A stretch of 64,000 nucleotides of DNA from Rhodoblastus sp963710275 (GTDB lineage: Bacteria; Pseudomonadota; Alphaproteobacteria; Rhizobiales; Beijerinckiaceae), in assembly GCA_963710275.1 (NCBI GenBank), contig CAVPZS010000008.1, positions 744,001-808,000 of the forward strand, read 5' to 3'. The notes below the pieces were generated by a model. That model saw only the letters and a program-made list of their open reading frames with translations. It ran no database searches and had not been told where the DNA came from. Both the position numbers and the translations under genes were made by a program. This document shows positions 16,678 through 26,793 of the stretch, in pieces (position 1 is the stretch's first letter; the number at the start of each line of letters is the position of its first letter).

Positions 16678-18171
16678 ATGAGCCACCCCCTCGCTTCGCG
16701 CGCCGACCGGATGCAACAGGGCAAAAGCCTGCGCAAGCTGACGCCGCGCGCCCTCCACGCTCAATTGCTCGGACCCGCGGACCGCGACGCCGCCGCCATT
16801 CTCGAGGCGCAAAACGCCGCGCGCCTGCCGGCCTTGGTCGATCTGCGAGGTCAAATCATGGCGGGCGACCCATTCGCCTATCTGCGCGGCGCGGCGGCGG
16901 TGATGGCGCATGACCTGCAGTGGCAGCCCATGGCCGGCGCCAAAGTCCAGGCCTGTGGCGATTGCCACTTGATGAATTTCGGCGCCTTTGTCACGCCGGA
17001 AGACAATATACTCTTCGACATCAACGATTTCGACGAAACCCTGCCTGGCGTCGACTTCACCGTCGACCTCAAGCGGCTGGCGTCCAGCATCGTCGTCGCC
17101 GCCGCCTCGGCGGGCGCATCGAAATCGGAGCGCCACGAACTCGCCGCCGCCTCAGTGCGCGCCTATCGCAAGCGCATGGAGGGATTGTCCTATCTGTCGC
17201 CGATGGAGATCTGGCACAGCCGGATCGACCTGGAGCAGGAGGTCAAAAAATTCCGCAATGCGCCCATGCGCAAGAAGATGCAGGCGGTCATGGCGCGGGC
17301 GCGCGGCGAAGGCCTCGATCGCGACGATAATTTTCCAGTGATGGCCGAATCCGGCGCGCCAGTAATCCATGACAAGGCGCCGCGTATCTTCCATTTCGCG
17401 CCTGGCTCCGACGCTGCGATGGGATTTTCGGCCGAGGCGGATTTCATCAAATATCGCGCCAACCTGCAGCCCGCTTTCGCCACGCTTTATGACCGTTTCG
17501 CGCTGAAGGATTTTGTTTTCAAGGCGGTCGGCGTCGGATCGGTCGGCACCTATTGCTATGTCGGCCTGTTCATGAGCGGCGACGACGAGCCCTTGTTCCT
17601 GCAGGTGAAGGAGGCCGTGCATTCAGTGCTGGAAGTCCTCGACGAGAATCTGGTCCTGAATGGGCATCAGGGCCGCCGCGTGGTCGACGGCCAGCGCATG
17701 ATGCAAGCGGCAAGCGACATTTTTCTCGGCTGGACCGAGAACGAAGCATCCGGACGGCACTATTACGTCCGCATTCTGAAGAACCGCCGGCTCGGCGGCA
17801 TCAGCGAAGTCGCCGAAACCGAGGGCCTGTCCGATTACGCCCGGCTGTGCGGACGCACTCTGGCGCGCGCGCACGCCCGTTCCGGCGATCCCGCGGTGAT
17901 TTCCGGCTATATGGGTTCGAGCGACGCCTTCGACCTCGCCATCGCCGATTTCGCTCTGGCCTATGCCGAACGCAACGAGGCCGACCACGCCGCCTGGGTC
18001 GCCTGGGTCGCCACGACAGGGGCCAAGACGACGCCAGATGAAAAGAAGACGGCGCCAGCGAAAAAGAAGACGCCGGAAACCGGGAAAGGGGCGACGGCGC
18101 CGGCCAAGAAGACGAGAAAGCGCGCGGCCAAGGGCAACGCCGATACCGGCGACAAAAATCCTGCGGCCTGA
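16678..18171 (+). CDS. DUF2252 family protein with Lys/Ala-rich tail
   Basis: ATG 16678 has AGGAG 9 bases upstream and yields 497 residues. The family blocks are visible: FAYLRGAAAVMAHDL, CGDCHLMNFGAFVTPEDNIL, FDINDFDETLPGVDFTVDLK, VGSVGTYCYVGLFMS and GRTLARAHARSGDPAVISGY. DUF2252 proteins resemble kinase-like phosphotransferases in fold predictions (GDxHxxN and DFD-like motifs are present), but no function is established. The last 60 residues are a disordered, basic tail of Lys, Ala, Thr and Pro (EKKTAPAKKKTPETGK), which may bind nucleic acid or membranes. It ends three bases before the next gene. Confidence 0.85.
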   Translation: MSHPLASRADRMQQGKSLRKLTPRALHAQLLGPADRDAAAILEAQNAARLPALVDLRGQIMAGDPFAYLRGAAAVMAHDLQWQPMAGAKVQACGDCHLMNFGAFVTPEDNILFDINDFDETLPGVDFTVDLKRLASSIVVAAASAGASKSERHELAAASVRAYRKRMEGLSYLSPMEIWHSRIDLEQEVKKFRNAPMRKKMQAVMARARGEGLDRDDNFPVMAESGAPVIHDKAPRIFHFAPGSDAAMGFSAEADFIKYRANLQPAFATLYDRFALKDFVFKAVGVGSVGTYCYVGLFMSGDDEPLFLQVKEAVHSVLEVLDENLVLNGHQGRRVVDGQRMMQAASDIFLGWTENEASGRHYYVRILKNRRLGGISEVAETEGLSDYARLCGRTLARAHARSGDPAVISGYMGSSDAFDLAIADFALAYAERNEADHAAWVAWVATTGAKTTPDEKKTAPAKKKTPETGKGATAPAKKTRKRAAKGNADTGDKNPAA

Positions 18172-18174
18172 GCC

Positions 18175-19057
18175 ATGTTCGAAGGCTTCCAGCAGCGCAG
18201 TGAAATAATCGACGGCGTGGAAATCGCCTTCAGCATGGGCGGCTCGGGGCCACCCGTGCTCCTGCTGCACGGCTATCCGCAGACGCGGGCGCTCTGGGCG
18301 CGGGTCGCGCCGCTGCTGGCGGACCGCTTCACCCTGGTCTGCGCCGACTTGCGCGGCTACGGGGACTCCGCCAAGCCGGCCGCCGAGCCCGACGGCGCCA
18401 ACTACTCCTTTCGCGCCATGGCGGGCGACCAGGCCGGCCTGATGCGCCGCCTCGGGTTTGAACGTTTCCATCTCGTTGGCCACGATCGCGGCGCGCGGAC
18501 AGCCCATCGCCTGGCGCTCGACCACGCGAGACGCCGTGCGCACCGTCACCCTGATGGACATAGCCCCGACGCACGCCACTTTCGCCAAGGTCGACCGCCG
18601 CCTCGCGAGCGCTTATTGGCACTGGTATTTCCTGCAGCAGCCGGCGCCCTTTCCGGAACGGCTGATCGGCGCCGATCCCGATTTCTTCTACGAGACCTGC
18701 CTGTTTGGCTGGGGCGCGGCGAGCCAGGAGGATTTCGATCCCGAGCAACTCGCCGACTACCGTCGCGCCTGGCGAAATCCGGCGATGATCGCCGCCTCCT
18801 GCGCCGACTATCGCGCCGCCGCGCATGCCGACTTCGATCTGGACGCGCGCGAAAGCAAAACCATCGATTGCCCCGCGCTGATCCTCTATGGCGCGCAGGG
18901 GGTCATGGCGAAAACCTTCGACCTCGCCGACGAATGGCGGGACATTTGCACTGACATGACCGTATTGGCCATGTCTGGCGGCCATTTCTTCATCGACCAG
19001 CACCCGCAGGCGACCGCGGACCGCCTGCGGGAATTCCTGCTGCGTCATTCCGCCTAG
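18175..19057 (+). CDS. Alpha/beta hydrolase of the haloacetate dehalogenase type (frame broken near 18525)
   Basis: The N-terminal half has the hydrolase core VLLLHGYPQTRALWARVAP and ADLRGYGDSAKP, and the nucleophile elbow VGHDRGARTAHRLALDHA, where Asp replaces the usual Ser as in haloacetate/fluoroacetate dehalogenases and epoxide hydrolases. An extra base near 18525 shifts the frame; the remainder follows as VRTVTLMDIAPTHATFAKVD, YWHWYFLQQPAPFPERLIGA and the catalytic-His region AMSGGHFFIDQHPQA. Substrate cannot be deduced from sequence. It is four bases after the DUF2252 gene and probably co-transcribed. Confidence 0.8.
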
Positions 19058-19063
19058 GGCGGG

Positions 19064-20456
19064 CTACACCCATCCGGTCAGATAATAGATCGCGATGACT
19101 ACGAAGACCGCGCTGGTCTTGATGCAGGTGACGGCGAAAATATCCTTGTAGGACAGCTTGTGCGTCAGGCCGGTCACCGCGAGCAGGGTGATGACCGCGC
19201 CGTTGTGCGGCAGTGTGTCCATACCGCCCGACGCCATGGCGGCGACGCGGTGCAGCACCTGCATCGGAATGCCGTTGGCGTTGGCGGCCGCGATGAACTG
19301 GTCGGACATGGCGGCGAGCGCTATGCCCATGCCGCCCGAAGCCGAACCGGTGATGCCCGCAAGCGTCGTGACCGTCACCGCCTCGTTGACCAGCGGGTTG
19401 GGAATGGCCGTCAGCGCCTCGCGGATGGCGACGAAGCCGGGCAGCGTGGCGATGACCGCGCCAAAGCCATATTCGGAAGCCGTGTTCATCGAGGCGAGAA
19501 GCGCGCCGCCGACCGCGGCCTTGCCGCCTTCGGCGAAACCTTTGGTCACGGGCTTCCAGGCCAGGATCAGCACCGTCAGCACGCCGACCAGCAGCGCGCC
19601 TTCGACCGCCCAGACCCCCGCCAGCTTGTCCACCGCGACCGTCACCGGCTTGGCCATGGCGGCGAGCTTCAACTCATAGGTCTTGCCATAGGAGGACGTG
19701 ACCAGACACCGTGAAAAGCTTGTTGAGGCCGAACACCAGGATCAGCGGCAGCAGCGCGATGAAGGGATTGGCGAGGGCGCCCTGTTCGATCGGCGGCGGC
19801 TCGTTGATGTGGTTCTCGCCATAGCCCTCGCCGGCCTTGGCCGCCTGCCGGCGCCGCCATTCGAGGTAGGCGAGGCCGACGATGAGTATGTACAGGCCGC
19901 CGAGCGAGCCGAGGACCGGCGCGGCGAAGGCGTCGGTCTTGAAATAGGTGGTCGGGATGATGTTCTGGATCTGCGGCGTGCCGGGCAGCGAATCCATGGT
20001 GAAGGTAAAGGCGCCGAGCGCGATCGTGCCGGGAATCAGGCGCTTGGGAATGTTGCTCTGGCGGAACATTTCGGCGGCGAAGGGATAGACCGCGAAGACC
20101 ACGACGAACAGCGAGACGCCGCCATAGGTGAGGATGGCGCCGATCGCGACGATGGCGGCCATCGCCCGTCCGGCGCCCAGCAGCCCGACGATCCAGGAGG
20201 CGATGGATTTCGAAAAGCCCGACAGTTCGATCACCTTGCCGAACAGCGCGCCGAGCAGGAAGACCGGGAAGTAGTTCTTGACGAAGCCGACCATGCTTTC
20301 CATGAACACGCCGCTGAAGGCGGCGGGCACGGCGGCGGGATCGGTGAGCAGCACCGCGCCCATGGCGGCGATCGGCGCGAACAGGATGACGGAAAAACCT
20401 CGATAGGCGACGAACATCAGGAAGCAGAGCGCCGCCACGGCGACAAGAAAGGTCAT
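19064..20456 (-). CDS. GntP-family organic acid:H+ symporter (frame broken near 19705)
   Basis: The N-terminal frame (from ATG 20456, GGGGGGAAACC upstream) has many hydrophobic helices, FAPIAAMGAVLLTDPAAVPA, and the family blocks YGGVSLFVVVFAVYPFAAEM and MDSLPGTPQIQNIIPT. One extra base near 19705 breaks the frame just before TSSYGKTYELKLAAMAKP; the C-terminal frame continues to SGGMDTLPHNGAVITLLAVT and ends at 19064. About 460 residues in all, normal for gluconate/H+ symporter relatives, which also include permeases for hydroxybutyrate and other small acids. The substrate is unknown. The gene stops convergently 6 bases from the plus-strand hydrolase. Confidence 0.85.
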
Positions 20457-20647
20457 TGGTTTCCCCCCAAAACGAATTCCAGCGCCGGGTTTGGTTTTCC
20501 TGCGTCAGGAACAATCGACATATAAACGATTTTACGCGTCGGATGGACTCTCTCGCAGAGCTCGAGCCACAAAAATTTCATAGTCGGAAAATGAAAGTCA
20601 GAGCTTGTCGGGCTCGGGCGCGCCCTCGCCGACGGGCAAGACGCGGC

Positions 20648-20878
20648 CTACCTGGCGCCGAGCCTATGGTTCTCGAGGTCGGGGGGCGGCGTGAGGTCCC
20701 AGCCTTTCCTGGCTTTCGTGCTCGAATCGGCGAAAAGGCCATAGCCAATTCCGGCGAGGGCGATGGCGCCGACCAGCAAGCTCAAGGCAGTGTAGATTTT
20801 CTCGTCCAGCCCGCTCGCAGCGGAGGCTTTCTGTCGGGGCGCAATATTCTTCAGGCGATTTCTGTCGATGCGGGCCAT
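20648..20878 (-). CDS. Small single-pass membrane protein, function unknown
   Basis: From ATG 20878 the frame encodes 76 residues: a basic N-terminus (MARIDRNRLKNIAPRQK), one hydrophobic helix (IYTALSLLVGAIALAGIGYGLF) and a short polar tail (KARKGWDLTPPPDLENHRLG). The topology suggests an inner-membrane protein with the N-terminus inside. The ribosome site is weak (CGAAAACGAC). I do not recognise a family. It is transcribed in the same direction as gntP but lies about 190 bases upstream. Confidence 0.5.
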   Translation of the reverse strand: MARIDRNRLKNIAPRQKASAASGLDEKIYTALSLLVGAIALAGIGYGLFADSSTKARKGWDLTPPPDLENHRLGAR

Positions 20879-21180
20879 GTCGTTTTCGCAGGAACGAGGA
20901 CGGCGCCCACAGCGACATGCGAGGACGGAAACCCGCCCTGTTTGCGCAGCCTTTGCAGAGCCTGACCTGGAAATTAGGCCCCGGAGGTTGCGCGAAACTT
21001 GCGCGCCGCGACAGCTTGTGACGGCCTGCGGACGAAGCTGCATGTTTGAGAATTTGAGAAGAGGAATCGTCAGCTTTACAAGCTAAGGTTCCGGCTCATC
21101 GACCTGCAACAGGACAGCGTTGGCCCGAGCTCTTTCCGCTCTGTCCGCAGCGACATGGCCAGACTCTGACAAGCGAGAAA
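20879..21180. other. Intergenic stretch without recognisable genes
   Basis: These 302 bases lie between the small membrane protein gene and tRNA-Pro. Short open frames here have neither ribosome sites nor protein-like composition, and I see no hairpin terminator for the tRNA. Confidence 0.5.
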
Positions 21181-21258
21181 TGGTCGGAGTGGCGGGATTC
21201 GAACCCACGACCCCTAGTCCCCCAGACTAGTGCGCTAACCGGGCTGCGCTACACTCCG
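21181..21258 (-). tRNA. tRNA-Pro (anticodon GGG)
   Basis: The minus strand folds as a complete cloverleaf: acceptor stem CGGAGTG/CACTCCG, D arm GCGC/GCGC, anticodon stem CTAGT/ACTAG with the seven-base loop CTGGGGG (anticodon GGG), a 5-base variable loop, and T arm GTGGG/CCCGC closing TTCGAAT. The CCA end is encoded. Length is 78 bases. It reads Pro codons CCC and CCT. It has its own promoter just upstream and follows the merR gene. Confidence 0.96.
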
Positions 21259-21267
21259 ACTGCCCGC

Positions 21268-21296
21268 CTTATAGACAAGGCTTTTCCGCCTGGCAA
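21268..21296 (-). promoter_or_regulatory. Sigma-70 promoter of tRNA-Pro
   Basis: On the minus strand TTGCCA (21296-21291) and TATAAG (21273-21268) are separated by exactly 17 bases. The -10 element ends 9 bases before the first tRNA base, placing the transcription start at or just upstream of the mature 5' end. Confidence 0.75.
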
Positions 21297-21332
21297 CGGC
21301 GTGCCGGAAAAAAGCCTGTAAAACGTTTCGCC

Positions 21333-21903
21333 TCAGCGGCGGCGCGCCTCGGCCAGGGTCCGTGCGCATTCGTTCAATTCGGCGAGAATGGCTTCCATGC
21401 GATGGCGATCTTGCGGCGAGAGGAAAGTGATCGCCGGGGCGTCGATGTCTGCGAATTCCGGCGGGTCGGCAAGGACTCGGCCTGGCTTTCCGCGGTCGTC
21501 GGCTCTGCGGGGCCGAGCGGCGTCAGACAGCCGGCGAGTGCGTTCAGCGCCTGCTGCTCTTCGCAGGCCCTATTCGCGGCGAGGGGCGTCGCGGCGGAGC
21601 GCCCTGCCGCGCTGGTCCGTCGCCCCGGCGGGGCCCTGCGAGGCCGTGACGACGGCGCGCGCGCCCTGCTCCTTCAGGATGCGTTGCACGCCCTTGATCG
21701 TGTAGCCTTCGCTGTAGAGCAGAATGCGGATCGCCGCGAGCAAGCTGGATGTCGTCCGGCCGGTAATAGCGCCGGCCCCCGGCGCGCTTCACCGGCCGGA
21801 TCTGGACGAATTTGGTTTCCCAGAAGCGCAGCACATGCTGCGGCAAATCAAGCTCTTCCGCGACTTCGCCGATGGTGCGAAAAGCGTCCTGCGTCTTCTC
21901 CAT
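21333..21903 (-). CDS. MerR-family transcriptional regulator downstream of ihfA (frame broken)
   Basis: Starts MEKTQDAFRTIGEVAEELDL with the winged helix-turn-helix blocks VLRFWETKFVQIRPVKRAGG and RRYYRPDDIQL typical of MerR proteins. One extra base at 21742-21743 (T before GCTCG on the coding strand) shifts the frame; removing it continues as LAAIRILLYSEGYTIKGVQR and ILKEQGARAV. At least one further indel is needed to reach the probable C-terminus HRMEAILAELNECARTLAEA ending at 21333. This ihfA-merR-tRNA order is conserved in rhizobia; the ligand is unknown and no metal-binding Cys set is visible. Confidence 0.8.
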
Positions 21904-22021
21904 CGCGCGCCCCGCAATGTCCGGCCCGCGCCGGACTTGAGCGGCTGACTTTCAGCCGACGCGATAATTTCGCGGGTCGGCGGTGTCTTGTCCAGCGAAA
22001 ACGAAGCGATACCTTAGGTTG

Positions 22022-22396
22022 TCAGGCGTCGGGCGCCGCGCCGTTGACCCTGGCGCGCATGATGTGCGAGGCCTTGAAAACCAGCACCTTTCGCGGCGTG
22101 ATGGTGGCCTCGACGCCGGTCTTGGGATTACGGCCGACGCGCTCGCGCTTCGCGCGCTGGAGAAAAGTGCCGAAACTGGAAAGCTTGACATTTTCGCCGC
22201 GCAGCACCGCATCGCTGATTTCGGAGATGAGTTGCTCCACGAGTTGCGCCGATTCGAGACGGGAGAGGCCGATGCGCCGGAAAACCGCCTCGGCAAGGTC
22301 GGAACGGGTCACCGTGTGTCGCGTCTCCGCCGCAGATTCCACGCCCGGGCTAAAAGCCCGACCGAGCTTGGGAGATACAATGTCGTCGGTCGTCAT
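22022..22396 (-). CDS. ihfA: Integration host factor alpha subunit
   Basis: IHF-alpha forms the heterodimer that bends DNA at promoters and recombination sites. From ATG 22396 (GAGAGG upstream) the product has 124 residues. A 25-residue N-terminal extension precedes the fold, which starts VTRSDLAEAVFRRIGLSR. Signature blocks are VKLSSFGTFLQRAKRERVGR (family pattern GFGTF) and NPKTGVEATITPRKVLVFKA, containing the intercalating-Pro arm region. The extension is longer than in enterobacterial IHF but common in alphaproteobacteria. It lies between fabH and merR in the conserved cluster, and its frame is intact. Confidence 0.94.
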   Translation of the reverse strand: MTTDDIVSPKLGRAFSPGVESAAETRHTVTRSDLAEAVFRRIGLSRLESAQLVEQLISEISDAVLRGENVKLSSFGTFLQRAKRERVGRNPKTGVEATITPRKVLVFKASHIMRARVNGAAPDA

Positions 22397-22603
22397 GCGG
22401 AAACCTCTCAAAAACATTTTCGCTCAATTTTCGTCCATCCGAACACGACCCGGACGGCGCGAACGGAATATCGCCAATTTATAATACTTAAGCTACGGAA
22501 TTCGAGTGTGAATCTCGATTTTGCGGATGATACGGAGGCGGCCGGCCCCAGATGCGAGATCGAGGACAAAAATACGGGACGGCCGCGAGAAACGCGGCCC
22601 CCT

Positions 22604-23604
22604 TCACCACCTGATCAGCGCGGCGCCCCAGGTGAAGCCGCCGCCGATCGCCTCGATCATCACGAGGTCGCCGCGCTTGATTCGCCCGTCCTCGACGGCG
22701 ACGGCGAGCGCCAGTGGTATCGAGGCCGCCGACGTGTTGCCGTGCAGTTGCACTGTCGTGACGACCTTGTGCGGCGCGATGCCGAGCTTTTGCGCCGAGG
22801 CGTCGATGATTCGGCGATTGGCCTGGTGCGGCACGAACCAGGTCAGGTCCTCCGCGGTCACGCCCGCCGCCTCGAAAGCGTGGGTCATCACGTCGGTGAC
22901 CTGACCGACGGCGAATCGGAAGACTTCCTTGCCCTCCATGCGCAAATGGCCGACCGTCCCGGTCGTCGAGGGACCGCCATCGACATAGAGCTTGGCGCGA
23001 TGGCGGCCGTCGGAGCGCAACTGGCTGGTGAGCACGCCGCGATCCTTGGGCCGCCCTCGTCCGAAATCTCCATTTCCTGGGCCTCCAGCACCATGGCGCC
23101 GGCGCCGTCGCCAAACAGCACGCAGGTGGTGCGGTCTTCCCAGTCCAGGATGCGGGAAAAGGTCTCGGCGCCGATCACCAGCGCCCTCTTGTGCGAACCG
23201 GAGGCCAGGAACTTGTCGGCCGTCGCCACGGCGAAGACGAAGCCGGAGCAAACCGCCTGCAAATCGAAGGCGACGCCGCCTGTGATGCCCAGCTCCGCCT
23301 GGATCATGGTGGCGGCGGCGGGAAAGGTATAGTCGGGCGTCGAGGTGGCGCAGATGATGAGGTCGATGTCCTCAGGCGCGATCCCGGCATTGGCCAGCGC
23401 CGCGCGCGCCGCAGCGGCGCCGAGCGTCGAGGTGGTTTCGCCCTCTCCGGCGAGATAGCGCTGGGTGATGCCGGTGCGCTGCACGATCCATGCGTCTGAC
23501 GTCTCGACCTGCTTTTCCAGCTCCCGATTGGTGACGCAACGTTTCGGCAAAGCGGAGCCGACGCCCATCACCACCGAGCGCAGGCGCTTGTTTTCTTGCG
23601 TCAC
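22604..23604 (-). CDS. fabH: 3-oxoacyl-ACP synthase III (frame broken near 23052)
   Basis: FabH condenses acetyl-CoA with malonyl-ACP to start fatty-acid synthesis. The N-terminal frame carries SDAWIVQRTGITQRYLAGEG, the catalytic Cys in LQAVCSGFVFAVATADKF, and LFGDGAGAMVLEAQE. The frame then changes near 23052 in a GGCGGCCC run (best explained by one missing base) and continues with TWFVPHQANRRIIDASAQKL (catalytic His) and LHGNTSAASIPLALAVAVED (catalytic Asn), ending GGGFTWGAALIRW. Total length is normal at about 333 residues. Its start overlaps the plsX stop by four bases, as in the conserved plsX-fabH operon. Confidence 0.9.
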
Positions 23605-24719
23605 TGTGCTGTTTCCGTTCTTCTGGTCATGCCGGGCTCGCCTTGCCGATCGGCCGGCGCGTCCTCGCTCCCGTATTCCGGGGCGGCGGCAGGGTTTTCC
23701 GCGAGGCTCATCATGTCGCGGATCTTGTCCAGCAGGCCGTGGCGCACCATGCCGTAGCCGATTTCAATGGCGCCGGAAAAGCCGTCGGCGTCGATGCCGC
23801 CATGGCCCTTGATCACCACGCCGTCGAGGCCGAGCAGCACGGCGCCGTTGGTTTCGCGCGGCGCCGATTTCGCCTTCAGCTCGACGAAGGCGGAGCGGGC
23901 GATGCAGCGCGCCGAGCTTCGTCCTCCAATTGCGGGTCAAGCCCTGGCGCAGGTAGGCGTGATCTGCTGGCGCGCCGTGCCTTCCGCGGTCTTGAGCGCG
24001 ATATTGCCGGTAAATCCCTCGGTCACCACGACATCGACCGTGCCGCGGCCGATGTCGTCGCCCTCGACGAAGCCGTGATAGTCGAGCAGCGGCGAATCGA
24101 TCTCCTGGAGCAGGCGGGAGGCGGCCTTGACCTCCTCTATGCCCTTGACTTCCTCGACGCCGACATTGAGCAGGCCGACGGTCGGGCGCTCCAGTTCGAA
24201 CAGGGCGCGCGCCATGGCCGCGCCCATGATGGCGAGATCGACATAATGCTGGGCGTCCGCGCCGATGGTCGCGCCGACGTCGAGCACGATGGAGCGGCCG
24301 CGCAAGGGTCGGCCAGATCGCGGCCAGCGCCGGACGGTCGATCTGCGCCATGGTGCGCAGGCAGACCTTGGACATGGCCATCAGCGCGCCGGTGTTGCCG
24401 GCTGAAACCGCGCAATCGGCCTGCGCCGGTCTTGACCGCCTCGATCGCCATCCACATCGAGGAGACGCGCCGTCCGGCGCGCAGGGCCTGGCTGGGCTTG
24501 TCGGCCATGCCGACGGCGACGTCGGTGTGGCGCAAGGTCGTCGCGGCGGCGAGCCGGGGACGGGCGTGGAGGAAGGGCAGCGATTTTTTCCTGGTCGCCG
24601 AACATCAGGAACTTGACGTCCGGCTGCCGCTCCAGAAACATTTCCGCGCCGGGCGCGACCACCGAAGGGCCGAAATCGCCGCCCATGGCGTCCAGCGCAA
24701 TCCGCACAGGCTTATCCAT
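23601..24719 (-). CDS. plsX: Phosphate acyltransferase PlsX (frame broken at about five sites)
   Basis: PlsX converts acyl-ACP to acyl-phosphate, the first step of membrane phospholipid synthesis with PlsY. Successive pieces in different frames give the whole family sequence: IALDAMGGDFGPSVVAPGAE, LRHTDVAVGMADKPSQALR, AVSAGNTGALMAMSKVCLR, SIVLDVGATIGADAQHYVDL, VVVTEGFTGNIALKTAEGTA, and GLDGVVIKGHGGIDADGFSG. Extra bases at 24579, 24422 and 24303-24304 each fit the T-before-G rule (A on the plus strand where the T is on the minus strand), and two more breaks lie near 23960 and 23910. So many breaks in one essential gene argue for sequence error rather than decay. Confidence 0.88.
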
Positions 24720-24850
24720 ACCCGCTATTTCTCCAATTCCGGGCGTCGCGCGCCCCGCCGCTTCCGGCCGGCGCGCGACAATAGCTTTTGCGCGGCGCTT
24801 GGCAAGCCCCTCATGGCGCGTCTTCTGGCAGGGCCGCCCGGCATCGAGGT

Positions 24851-25428
24851 TCAGTCCTTTTTCAAGCTCGCCAGCGCGCTGAAGGGCGAGACTTTCTCAT
24901 CCTCCGCCGGCCTGCGATGGCTCCTCGAAACGCGCGCCGGGCTTGCGCGGATGGCGGATCGAGTCCCAGGGCCAGGAATTCCAGCGCCAGGGCGCCGAGG
25001 TCGACCTTGCCGTTGATGATCGGATCGGGCGGATCGCGCTGTTCGGCCAGAGCGGCGGCCTTGTCCTGCGCCGCCTCGATTTCCGCCATCGCCCGCTCAT
25101 AAGCCGCCTCGGCCTCGGCCTGCGGCGCGAATTCGACTTCGAACGGCTCGTTCGACCCGGGCTTCGAAAGGCTCCAGCGTCACCACGCAGGTCTGGGTGA
25201 CGAGCGCCGACACGCGGCCCTTGGCTAAAGGCCCTCTCGGCCGCGCCGCGACAGTTCGGCCTCGACGAGCAGGTCGCGCAGCGCGACCAGGCCGTCCTGT
25301 TCGGCCAGGGCCGCGCATTCGGCCTCGCTCGCCTGGCCATTCAGGCGCTGGCCGGCATCGCCGACGGAAGTCGACGGCGACAGCGGCGCGAAAAGGGCGG
25401 CGGCTCCCGGAATGTTCAATTCGCTCAT
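24851..25428 (-). CDS. YceD/DUF177 family protein (frame broken)
   Basis: The protein starts MSELNIPGAAALFAPLSPST at 25428, continues in another frame with a cysteine-type VTQTCVVTLEPFEARVERAV block, and later with DPPDPIINGKVDLGALALEF and LALGLDP, ending SPFSALASLKKD at 24851. TQTCVVTLEPFE and IING..DLG are the diagnostic blocks of the DUF177 family, whose member YceD affects 23S rRNA and large-subunit assembly in bacteria and plastids. Three or more indels disrupt the frame. It sits between plsX and the bc1 chaperone gene, exactly as in other Hyphomicrobiales. Confidence 0.8.
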
Positions 25429-25502
25429 GACGTCCCCAGTGGCGAAAGAAGCGGGTTATATGCTTTTCCCGTCGCAAGGCCAATGGGCGATTCGCGAGCG
25501 GC

Positions 25503-26030
25503 TCAAGGCGCCGGAAAGGGCGCTTCGCCGCGCAGGAACGTTTCCAGCGGCGTTTCCGCGAACTTCGTCTGCGGCGCGCCCGCGCATAGGCCGCCAGCGC
25601 GCGCGCCGTCGCCTTCGCCGGCCAGGACATTGCGCGCCAGGGCCGCGGCGAGCGCCGCGTCGCCCTGCTCCATCGCCTGGGCATAGGCGACGCCGCGCCC
25701 CATGAAGGCGCCGGCGAGCTTTTTCATTTTCTTCGGCACGCCGACGTCGGAAACGCCGATTTCGCGCAAGGCGTCGTCAAAGGCCGAAAAGTGGCGTCGG
25801 ACAGCGCCTGGGCGACTTCGGGTCCCGGTTCGCCGCAGCAGGCTCAGGCGGCGCAGGACCAGGCCGGCGTTGAGGGTCTGGATTTCGAAACGGCCCTCGA
25901 AGGTGTCCGGCGCGCCATAGGGCGGCAGGAAAAAGGCCGGCAGGCGCGATTGCGCGACAATCGCGCCGTGCAGGCGCGCGACCGTCTCCTGATGCGGCTT
26001 CTTGCGAAAAAGGCCGAAAATCATCGTCAA
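25503..26030 (-). CDS. Ubiquinol-cytochrome c chaperone family protein (internal frame disturbance)
   Basis: The product begins MTMIFGLFRKKPHQETVARL and contains the family stretch LPAFFLPPYGAPDTFEGRFE, DDALREIGVSDVGVPKKMKK and LAGAFMGRGVAYAQAMEQGD. These match the CBP3/UQCC1-like chaperones that assist cytochrome bc1 assembly. Between about 25800 and 25850 the frame departs from and returns to the family sequence, and the C-terminus after AGEGDGARA also looks shifted, so compensating indels are likely. It is divergent from bamE across about 150 bases, a conserved arrangement. Confidence 0.8.
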   Translation of the reverse strand: MTMIFGLFRKKPHQETVARLHGAIVAQSRLPAFFLPPYGAPDTFEGRFEIQTLNAGLVLRRLSLLRRTGTRSRPGAVRRHFSAFDDALREIGVSDVGVPKKMKKLAGAFMGRGVAYAQAMEQGDAALAAALARNVLAGEGDGARAGGLCAGAPQTKFAETPLETFLRGEAPFPAP

Positions 26031-26179
26031 TGTCCCGCTTCCGCGTTATATCCGTCGGAGCAGAAGCTTGAGCCGCAAGGCGCAAGCGCCGGCCTTGCTT
26101 TTGCCCCAAGCGGGGGTTAGGCGTGTGGCCTGCCGGATGCAAGGATAATCTTGCGGGCGCGCGCAGCGGAGAATCTGAA

Positions 26180-26690
26180 ATGGCGGCGAAGGCGATATCG
26201 CGTTTGGGGCGGAAAGGCTTGCGGACTGGCGCCGGTGGCGCGCTGGCCATCGCGACGACCATCCTGGGGGCGACCCTGGCGACGACCACGCCCCGCGCGA
26301 TGCGATTTTTTCAACGGCGGCGTCATCTATCGCGGCTATGTCTTCGATGCGCAGACGCTGGAGCAGGTGCGGACCGGCGCGGCCGCCGAACAGGTGCTGA
26401 TCCTGCTGGGCACGCCCTCCACGACCTCCACGGTCGGCGGCGACGCCTGGTACTACATCAGCCAGAAGCTCGAGCAGCCCCTGCCCTTCCTGCCGGCGCG
26501 AGTCACCGATCAGCGGGTCTATGCGGTCTATTTCGACAAGGGCAAGAAGGTGACGCGCATCGCCAATTACGGGCTGCAGGATGGCCGCGTCGTCGATTTC
26601 ACCTCGCGCCAGACAGTCACGGGCGGCGGCGAGAACCGCCTGCTGCAAACCCTGATCAAGCAGGTCGGCAATTTCCGCCTGGGCCTCTGA
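26180..26690 (+). CDS. bamE: Outer-membrane assembly lipoprotein BamE/OmlA family (frame broken at 26301)
   Basis: ATG 26180 opens with a basic segment and a hydrophobic signal (GALAIATTILGATLATTT). The extra T at 26301 (before GCGATTTT) shifts the frame. The SmpA/OmlA domain follows: YRGYVFDAQTLEQVRTGAAA, EQVLILLGTPSTTSTVGGDA, WYYISQKLEQPLPFLPARVT and RVYAVYFDKGKKVTRIANYG. BamE is the small lipoprotein of the BAM complex that inserts outer-membrane beta-barrels. Whether a lipobox Cys is present depends on how the broken frame is mended (TGC or AGC at 26301). A bidirectional terminator follows. Confidence 0.85.
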
Positions 26691-26712
26691 CGAAAAACGC
26701 GGCGACGCTGTG

Positions 26713-26754
26713 AAAAGAAAAACCCGCTGGCCAAGGGCCCGCGGGTTTTCTTTT
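26713..26754. terminator. Bidirectional terminator between bamE and hppA
   Basis: AAAAGAAAAACCCGC at 26713-26727 pairs with GCGGGTTTTCTTTT at 26741-26754 (one bulged A), with a GC-rich loop between. Both strands show a run of T after the stem, which suits the convergent bamE and hppA genes. Confidence 0.88.
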
Positions 26755-26793
26755 AGCCGGTTCCGGCCGGGCGCGCCCGGCCGGGGCTTTTCC